9,454 nt of DNA from JAMOAW01 sp039908535. Lineage in GTDB: Bacteria > Pseudomonadota > Magnetococcia > Magnetococcales > JADFZT01. Made by a program: the position numbers and the translations under genes. This document shows positions 6,211 through 9,454 of the stretch, piece by piece. Where the stretch lies: assembly GCA_039908535.1 (NCBI GenBank), contig JAMOAW010000107.1, positions 1-9,454 of the forward strand, read 5' to 3'. The number at the start of each line of letters is the position of its first letter. Position 1 is the first letter of the stretch. The notes under the pieces were generated by a model. That model searched no databases. It saw only the letters and a list, made by a program, of their open reading frames with translations, and was not told where the DNA came from.

Positions 6211-6265
6211 CTTTGACTTTTTTGCCCAAAGGGCACCATGTTCTGGATATCGACAAATCCACGCA

Positions 6266-6271
6266 AAGGAG
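6266..6271 (+). promoter_or_regulatory. Ribosome binding site fixing the lipoprotein start
   Basis: AAGGAG, eight bases before ATG 6280. The upstream in-frame ATG at 6238 has only AAAGGG four bases ahead and would add 14 residues before an already long signal peptide, so 6280 is preferred. Confidence 0.7.
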
Positions 6272-6279
6272 AGGTGGTC

Positions 6280-6708
6280 ATGAAAGGTTTGGCCTTGACA
6301 TATCAAACAAATTTTTTAATCACGAAAAAACTTTTACCCATCTTGGCCTTAACCGTTCTCGCAACGGGCTGTACCTCCCCTTATGACACCACCTATCATC
6401 TGTCACCATCCATTGTCGTACTTTACGAACCAACCGCGCCAGTGCCTGAACCCACTGAAAGCGATCTACAGGCGCAAAATGAGGCGGCTATACAAGAAAC
6501 ATCGCTTATCGTTGGAAAACAAAATATCAAAAAAAATAACACCTCAAAACGAAAAAGTTCCTCTGGTCATAAAATCCAAAAAAAGGCGGTTCCATCCACC
6601 ATGCCCATGACGACGACAACCGTACCGGAAACGAAATCCGCACCAAAGGCGACTGTAGAGTCACCATCTGCACCCCAGGCGACCTCTGCACCACCACCTC
6701 CAAAATAA
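6280..6708 (+). CDS. Small lipoprotein with Pro/Thr/Lys-rich tail
   Basis: 142 residues from ATG 6280. The N-terminus carries KK at 16-17, a hydrophobic core and VLATGC with Cys31, a plausible lipobox though the -3 position is Ala rather than Leu. The mature part begins TSPYDTTYHLSPSIVVLYEP and then becomes disordered: PTAPVPEPTE, an Asn/Lys/Ser basic stretch (KKNNTSKRKSSSGHK) and repeats of Ser-Ala-Pro ending SAPPPPK. Such tails suit spanning or binding the peptidoglycan layer. First of four small exported-protein genes on this strand; 73 bases separate it from the next. No family recognised. An outer-membrane or periplasm-facing anchor is inferred from the lipobox only. Confidence 0.75.
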   Translation: MKGLALTYQTNFLITKKLLPILALTVLATGCTSPYDTTYHLSPSIVVLYEPTAPVPEPTESDLQAQNEAAIQETSLIVGKQNIKKNNTSKRKSSSGHKIQKKAVPSTMPMTTTTVPETKSAPKATVESPSAPQATSAPPPPK

Positions 6709-6719
6709 CATCTAAATAC

Positions 6720-6740
6720 AAAAAATGATCACATTTTTTT
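6720..6740 (+). terminator. Weak A/T hairpin with T tract
   Basis: AAAAAATG (6720-6727) pairs with CATTTTTT (6732-6739) around loop ATCA and runs into T-rich sequence. The stem has a single G-C pair, so at most it is a partial terminator or attenuator between the first and second exported-protein genes. Confidence 0.3.
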
Positions 6741-6781
6741 AATTTTTTCCAGTATATCGATTCAATCAAACAGGAGTGAAT

Positions 6782-7075
6782 ATGTCTTCCAACTTTTATA
6801 ACAAAAAATCTTGGTATTGCGGTGGATTAACTGCTCTTGGCGTGATGTTCATGGTTCAAACTGGTTATTGTGAAACGCTCTATGACTTTCAGACATCAGG
6901 CATCCTTCCTACGAATGGAAGCTATTCCATCAAATATGCCAACCCAGTAGAATATTGGTGGGAAAAAAATCCTTCTCAAACAGGAAGTTGGGACTACTTC
7001 ACCCCAATGCCAAACATGAAAGAACCAATCCCGGTGATCAAACGAGTGGTTAAAACCGAACAAAAATCACCTTAA
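6782..7075 (+). CDS. Small secreted protein, unknown
   Basis: 97 residues. The start is ATG 6782 with AGGAG five bases upstream; GTG 6776 overlaps that ribosome binding site and is rejected. The signal peptide spans about 1-30 (NKK, then GGLTALGVMFMV), with probable cleavage near TGYC-ET. The mature chain of about 65 residues is Tyr/Trp-rich (TLYDF, YSIKYANPVEYWW, WDYF) and ends in a basic Lys-rich tail (IKRVVKTEQKSP). The Cys next to the cleavage site does not form a lipobox. Second in the exported-protein cluster. No known domain recognised. Confidence 0.7.
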   Translation: MSSNFYNKKSWYCGGLTALGVMFMVQTGYCETLYDFQTSGILPTNGSYSIKYANPVEYWWEKNPSQTGSWDYFTPMPNMKEPIPVIKRVVKTEQKSP

Positions 7076-7165
7076 ACAAAAAAAATTGAATTGAATTTTA
7101 AAACTCCAACCCTACGCTCCTAAGCTTAAAATGACGACTTATCAATTGACCGCGAGGAAAATGTA

Positions 7166-7822
7166 ATGTATAGCCCATGCCAACTCGGCAAAAAAAAATC
7201 TCTCTCGTTACTAGCTTGTACGATCACTCTTACCACGTCACTTGTGTCAGCACCTCCTGTCGCAGCCGATGGTGGCATAGGAATAGTCCTAGGAGGAACA
7301 GCTCTTGCAGGTCTGTTGATGCACTCTTCCCAGCCCATGCCCTCCAACACCAAACCCATGCCCATACCAACCCTCTCAACTCATAATGGTTATTCTGAAG
7401 CCACCATCATCTATGGTGGAACACCCACTATCGCGGATAAACAGGCGGTAGGACCCGCGATGATTTATACATCTGTTTATCCATACCAAGCCATGTCACC
7501 CATGCCACTCTCCTCAGGTCGAAATAAAGAACGAGTCATGCTGAACGAAGAACTTCAGGAGGAAACCCTCCCAGTGGCAACAGCAACTCTTGCTCCTTCA
7601 CAAGAGGAACCCTCGACGACCAAAACGATCGCAACGCATAAAATCAAAGAGACAACCTTAGAAGATAAAAAAACATCGGCACCTACTCAAACCCAAAAAA
7701 AATTGACCGCCAACAATCAAAAAGTCTACGTTCAGGCCGCCCCTTACGATGCCTTACCCAACACGGGTCGACCAATTTACGACCAACCCAAATTAACCTT
7801 TGATGGTACCTTCACCCGATAA
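7166..7822 (+). CDS. Exported protein with Gly-rich segment and disordered tail, unknown
   Basis: 218 residues. ATG 7166 has GAGG eight bases upstream. The signal peptide (KKK at 9-11, hydrophobic core) ends at VAA-DGG after residue 34. A Gly-rich hydrophobic segment follows at once, GGIGIVLGGTALAGLLM (about 36-52), which could insert in a membrane or pack like a glycine zipper. Next are Met/Pro repeats (QPMPSNTKPMPIP), Tyr-bearing short strands (ATIIYGG, AMIYTSVYPY), a Thr/Lys/Glu-rich disordered stretch, and a C-terminal Tyr/Pro segment, YVQAAPYDALPNTGRPIYDQP. Third gene of the cluster; the next begins 27 bases after its stop. No family recognised. The PYD and I-x-Y motifs recall its neighbours. 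Confidence 0.7.
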   Translation: MYSPCQLGKKKSLSLLACTITLTTSLVSAPPVAADGGIGIVLGGTALAGLLMHSSQPMPSNTKPMPIPTLSTHNGYSEATIIYGGTPTIADKQAVGPAMIYTSVYPYQAMSPMPLSSGRNKERVMLNEELQEETLPVATATLAPSQEEPSTTKTIATHKIKETTLEDKKTSAPTQTQKKLTANNQKVYVQAAPYDALPNTGRPIYDQPKLTFDGTFTR

Positions 7823-7849
7823 TGTAGGGATACTTTCGCGAGCCATGCC

Positions 7850-8275
7850 ATGAAAATATCGTTTCCGACTTTCAACTGCTCAAACCATCTGCTGGTTACC
7901 TGCACCCTCATGGGAGGCCTGTTGTGCGCTGCCGTGGGAGAGTGCGGCGAACCATTCTCAACTGATAAAAACATCGTCGTACATGCCTACCAACCAGCCG
8001 CTGGTTCTGACTATATCTACTATCCAGACTATGCCAAACCTACCTATCTCTATTTATCCGAAGGTCCTTACGAAGAACATCCAATTGTGACCTATAATCC
8101 TGATCATTTTATTCAACCCGAATTAGAAAAAACCTCCGAACCAACTCAACTTGAGAAAAAACCCGCTCTTTTAGTTAAAAAAACCTCTTCTTTAGAAAAA
8201 TCGGTGGAAACACCCCCTTTCACCAAAACGATGGTACCCCCAAAAGATCAAAAAACACCCCTTCCACCCAAATAA
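7850..8275 (+). CDS. Small secreted Tyr/Pro/Lys-rich protein, unknown
   Basis: 141 residues. The signal peptide covers about 1-30 (hydrophobic LLVTCTLMGGLLCAAVG) with likely cleavage at AVG-E, leaving ECGEPF at the mature N-terminus. The mature chain has a Tyr-rich block (DYIYYPDYAKPTYLYLSEGPY, VTYNP) then a Lys/Thr/Pro-rich tail with repeated KK and ending KTPLPPK, similar in style to the PPPPK end of the first gene. No clear Shine-Dalgarno sequence precedes ATG 7850; with only 27 bases from the previous stop, translation may be coupled. Last gene of the cluster before the tandem repeat zone. Function unknown. Confidence 0.65.
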   Translation: MKISFPTFNCSNHLLVTCTLMGGLLCAAVGECGEPFSTDKNIVVHAYQPAAGSDYIYYPDYAKPTYLYLSEGPYEEHPIVTYNPDHFIQPELEKTSEPTQLEKKPALLVKKTSSLEKSVETPPFTKTMVPPKDQKTPLPPK

Positions 8276-8388
8276 GTATAAGCTTGTTGTCACGTCATAC
8301 CAATTTGCGTTCAATAAAGTATTATTGGAAGGGCCGGGGAGCGTCACGCTCCCCGGCGGAGGTTTGGAGACAGACTCTCCAAGGTCTT

Positions 8389-8422
8389 AAAAAAAAACTG
8401 CCCATGTTGAAAACATGGGCAG
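8389..8422 (-). terminator. Strong minus-strand terminator, repeat unit 1
   Basis: On the minus strand an 11-bp stem CTGCCCATGTT/AACATGGGCAG with a 3-nt loop is followed directly by nine T (complement of 8389-8397). This is classic intrinsic terminator geometry and would stop transcription arriving from the flagellin side. Confidence 0.65.
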
Positions 8423-8546
8423 GGTCTTTATTCAACATAACTTGTTGTCACGTCATACCAATTTGCGTTCAATAAAGTATTATTGGAGGGACCGGGGAGC
8501 GTCACGCTCCCCGGCGGAGGTTTGGAGACAGACTCTCCAAGGTCTT

Positions 8547-8580
8547 AAAAAAAAACTGCCCATGTTGAAAACATGGGCAG
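8547..8580 (-). terminator. Strong minus-strand terminator, repeat unit 2
   Basis: Same structure as in unit 1: the 11-bp stem at 8556-8580 is followed on the minus strand by nine T (complement of 8547-8555). It is the first of the two to be met by transcripts leaving flaG. Confidence 0.65.
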
Positions 8581-8596
8581 GGTCTTTATTCAACAT

Positions 8597-8643
8597 AATC
8601 AAAAAAGACCTTGGGGGGCCCAGAACCGCCCCCCCCCCAACTC
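8597..8643 (+). repeat. C-rich dispersed hairpin repeat, copy B
   Basis: Matches copy A at 6159-6197. Here the stem arms are longer: six G (8613-8618) then C, and G followed by a run of ten C (8629-8638), with the shared loop bases AGAACC. The long C run is slippage-prone and may account for the length difference from copy A. Confidence 0.6.
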
Positions 8644-8677
8644 CCCCACCCTTTTTTCTTAAAAGTAAAAAGAGAGG

Positions 8678-8708
8678 CTGGAGGATTCATCCCCCAGAGG
8701 TTTTTTTT
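8678..8708. terminator. Bidirectional terminator between exported-protein cluster and flaG
   Basis: A stem CTGG-A-GG (8678-8684) pairs with CC-C-CCAG (8691-8697) with one A/C mismatch and loop ATTCAT. On the plus strand AGG then eight T (8701-8708) follow. On the minus strand the stem is followed by CCTCTCTTTTTACTTTT. It can serve both converging units. Confidence 0.55.
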
Positions 8709-8727
8709 GATTTTTCATGTAAATAAT

Positions 8728-8743
8728 CGGTCCAAAGAGACCG
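8728..8743 (-). terminator. Hairpin directly after the flaG stop
   Basis: CGGTC (8728-8732) and GACCG (8739-8743) form a perfect 5-bp stem with a 6-nt loop, starting at the base after the flaG stop codon. The tail on the minus strand is ATTATTTA rather than a pure T tract, so it may protect the mRNA 3' end more than terminate. Confidence 0.4.
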
Positions 8744-9133
8744 TCAAGCCAAAACGTTCCTGAATTTACCATCTAAATCATTCAGTTGCTTCACAAAATC
8801 CAACTTTTTTTCACTTGGGATACGAATAAGCGATTCATTGCGTTGTCTATCCAAGACACGAACGACAACCCGATTCATATTCAAGTCCAGGGTAAACTTC
8901 AAAGAAGAAAAATTAGCGAGGGCATTGGCGACTTCTTGAGTGAGAGAGTCCAAATTGGCTCTCAGATATCCGATCTCCACCCCAGAGACATGGACATTTT
9001 CCTCTGGCATATTCTTTAGCATCAAGGTGTCATTCTGATTGGAAACGAGGGGTCGTTCCATAGAAACAGCACTTTTCGCAACTTTAACACCCTTGGGATC
9101 CCTGCTTGAATCCAATTTATCAAAATTGGGCAT
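8744..9133 (-). CDS. flaG: FlaG family flagellar protein
   Basis: 129 residues from ATG 9133, chosen because GAGGAG lies nine bases upstream (complement of 9143-9148); a TTG at 9187 in the same frame has no such support. The N-terminal half is variable (PNFDKLDSS, PEENVHVSG). The C-terminal half matches FlaG: helix SLTQEVANALANF, then strands KFTLDLNMNRVVVRVLD, then SLIRIPSEKKLDFVKQLND, corresponding to the family pattern of a V-x-V-x-D strand followed by I-R-x-I-P. FlaG lies beside flagellin and fliD in many flagellar loci and affects filament length. Here it directly follows the flagellin gene; no fliD follows, and the flagellar genes end at this point. Confidence 0.85.
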   Translation of the reverse strand: MPNFDKLDSSRDPKGVKVAKSAVSMERPLVSNQNDTLMLKNMPEENVHVSGVEIGYLRANLDSLTQEVANALANFSSLKFTLDLNMNRVVVRVLDRQRNESLIRIPSEKKLDFVKQLNDLDGKFRNVLA

Positions 9134-9142
9134 GGAATGAAA

Positions 9143-9148
9143 CTCCTC
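9143..9148 (-). promoter_or_regulatory. Ribosome binding site fixing the flaG start
   Basis: GAGGAG on the minus strand, nine bases before ATG 9133. It is the only good Shine-Dalgarno sequence near the flaG 5' end and sets the start there rather than at TTG 9187. Confidence 0.75.
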
Positions 9149-9190
9149 TATAAATAACTGGTTTATTCCAATCTCCCCACCAGTCAATAC

Positions 9191-9230
9191 ATAGAGTGGA
9201 TCCTCTGTTTGGCAAAGCGATCCACTCTAT
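9191..9230 (-). terminator. 12-bp-stem hairpin between flagellin and flaG
   Basis: ATAGAGTGGATC (9191-9202) and GATCCACTCTAT (9219-9230) are perfect reverse complements around a 16-nt loop. It lies about 20 bases after the flagellin stop and ahead of the flaG ribosome binding site. There is no T tract on the minus strand, so rather than a standard terminator it may stabilise the flagellin mRNA end or reduce flow into flaG. Confidence 0.5.
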
Positions 9231-9251
9231 TTAGATTTAGTTAAGCAAACC

Positions 9252-9454
9252 CTATCCCAACAGTTGCATAGCGATTTGCGGTTGCTGATTGGCTTGCGCC
9301 AAGATGGCGACCGAAGCCTGTTGCAAAATGGCATTTTTCGTCAGATTGGCCGTTTCTGCGGCGATATCGGCATCCATAATCTGGGATTTGGCCGATGCGG
9401 TGTTTTCTGAAACATTGGTCAGATTGGCGATCACCGCCTCAAAACGATTCTGGA
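9252..9454 (-). CDS. fliC: Flagellin, C-terminal part (5' end outside window)
   Basis: The frame enters from the right edge and ends at TAG 9252-9254, giving the last 66 residues. They match the conserved D0/D1 C-terminus of flagellin: QNRFEAVIANLTNVSENTASAKSQ begins with the usual QNRFE motif, then IMDADIAAETANLTKNAILQQ, and the hydrophobic end LAQANQQPQIAMQLLG. This part forms the filament core helix with the N-terminus. Apparent starts inside it (such as GTG 9434) are internal codons. FlaG follows downstream on the same strand, separated by a hairpin. Confidence 0.95.
   Translation of the reverse strand, partial: QNRFEAVIANLTNVSENTASAKSQIMDADIAAETANLTKNAILQQASVAILAQANQQPQIAMQLLG

Larger units (their letters stand above)
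5906..6279. other. Divergent intergenic region and leader of the exported-protein cluster
   Basis: About 370 bases between the divergent sensor gene and the exported-protein cluster. It is A/T-rich up to about 6150. It holds a plus-strand promoter candidate (5984-6013), a 9-bp A/T palindrome over the -10 (6006-6026), a short TATA-N5-TATA symmetry near 6117-6130, and a C-rich hairpin repeat (6159-6210). No convincing -35/-10 pair was found for the minus-strand sensor gene. A frame opening at ATG 6238 is just the 5' extension of the lipoprotein frame. Confidence 0.5.
8283..8598. repeat. 158-bp tandem duplication of a multi-hairpin element
   Basis: Two adjacent 158-bp units (8283-8440 and 8441-8598) differ at just two bases, both near position 50 of the unit. 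Each holds three hairpins: CCGGGGAGCG/CGCTCCCCGG (8334-8356, 10-bp stem, loop TCA), TTGGAGA/TCTCCAA (8364-8382) and CTGCCCATGTT/AACATGGGCAG (8398-8422, 11-bp stem, loop GAA). An outer pairing, GTTCAATAAAG (8309-8319) with CTTTATTCAAC (8426-8436), encloses all three with one C/C mismatch, giving a four-way-junction shape. The second unit repeats all of this 158 bases on. It may be an extragenic repeat, a small mobile palindromic element, or a structured RNA. Confidence 0.9.

Noticed and set aside
7777..7974. Minus-strand 65-codon frame across the junction of two exported-protein genes
   Set aside because: It is antisense to two genes with signal peptides and has no independent support.
8283..8598. 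CRISPR array
   Set aside because: The repeat is 158 bp, only two units, and directly adjacent with no spacers; there are no cas genes.
8284..8726. Frames of 63 and 103 codons over the tandem repeat
   Set aside because: Both are translations of the hairpin repeat (the same peptide appears twice) and no ribosome binding site is present.
9150..9190. Sigma-54-like site upstream of flaG on the minus strand (TGG...TTGGA)
   Set aside because: The GG-N10-GG spacing is right but the -12 GC is replaced by GG, so the match is too weak to report as a promoter.

Overview
The window looks like chromosomal DNA of a flagellated Gram-negative bacterium, most likely a proteobacterium. The evidence is an AmpG-type muropeptide permease, lipoprotein and Sec signal peptides, Shine-Dalgarno starts, a flagellin/FlaG pair, an atypical 2-Cys thiol peroxidase (Tpx) and a periplasmic c-type heme sensor. 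The tRNA-Thr has a U discriminator and an encoded CCA, which I associate with alphaproteobacteria-like lineages; the genus cannot be fixed from this sequence. Palindromic repeats are unusually abundant between genes.

Layout, left to right. (1) 1-354: no gene seen, only short inverted repeats. (2) 355-789 (-): a small lipoprotein gene interrupted by an in-frame TAA at codon 29. (3) 790-1699: a gene-poor accessory stretch with a nested palindromic element (907-1003, dRS3-like cores), another palindromic block (1042-1112), a bidirectional terminator (1463-1494) and three evenly built pairs of TGCACC repeats (1539-1650) beside a tRNA-Thr gene, which suggests a decayed integration site. (4) 1700-1775 (-): tRNA-Thr(UGU) with its own promoter and terminator. 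(5) 1866-2366 (-): tpx. (6) 2476-3795 (+): AmpG-like MFS permease, divergent from tpx. (7) 3746-5905 (-): a 719-residue membrane sensor with a periplasmic Tll0287-like (DUF3365) CxxCH heme domain, a HAMP linker and a C-terminal CZB zinc-binding domain, but no methyl-accepting signalling hairpin. Its 3' end overlaps the permease gene by 50 bp, convergently. (8) 6280-8275 (+): four small genes for exported proteins, unrecognised and rich in Tyr, Pro, Lys and Thr, probably one transcription unit behind a leader with a repeat-derived hairpin. (9) 8276-8743: a convergent intergenic zone with a 158-bp perfect-length tandem duplication of a multi-hairpin element, a second copy of the C-rich repeat found upstream of the exported-protein cluster, and terminators for both strands. 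(10) 8744-9454 (-): flaG downstream of the 3' end of a flagellin gene, separated by a 12-bp-stem hairpin.

Functional links. Tpx is an envelope antioxidant and AmpG recovers muropeptides. The heme/zinc sensor would read a periplasmic redox or gas signal and a cytoplasmic zinc or oxidant signal, but its output is unclear. The four exported proteins are the least explained block and, with the sensor and the tandem structured repeat, are the best candidates for undescribed biology. No known multi-gene defence or mobile system (CRISPR, restriction-modification, toxin-antitoxin, transposase) was seen.
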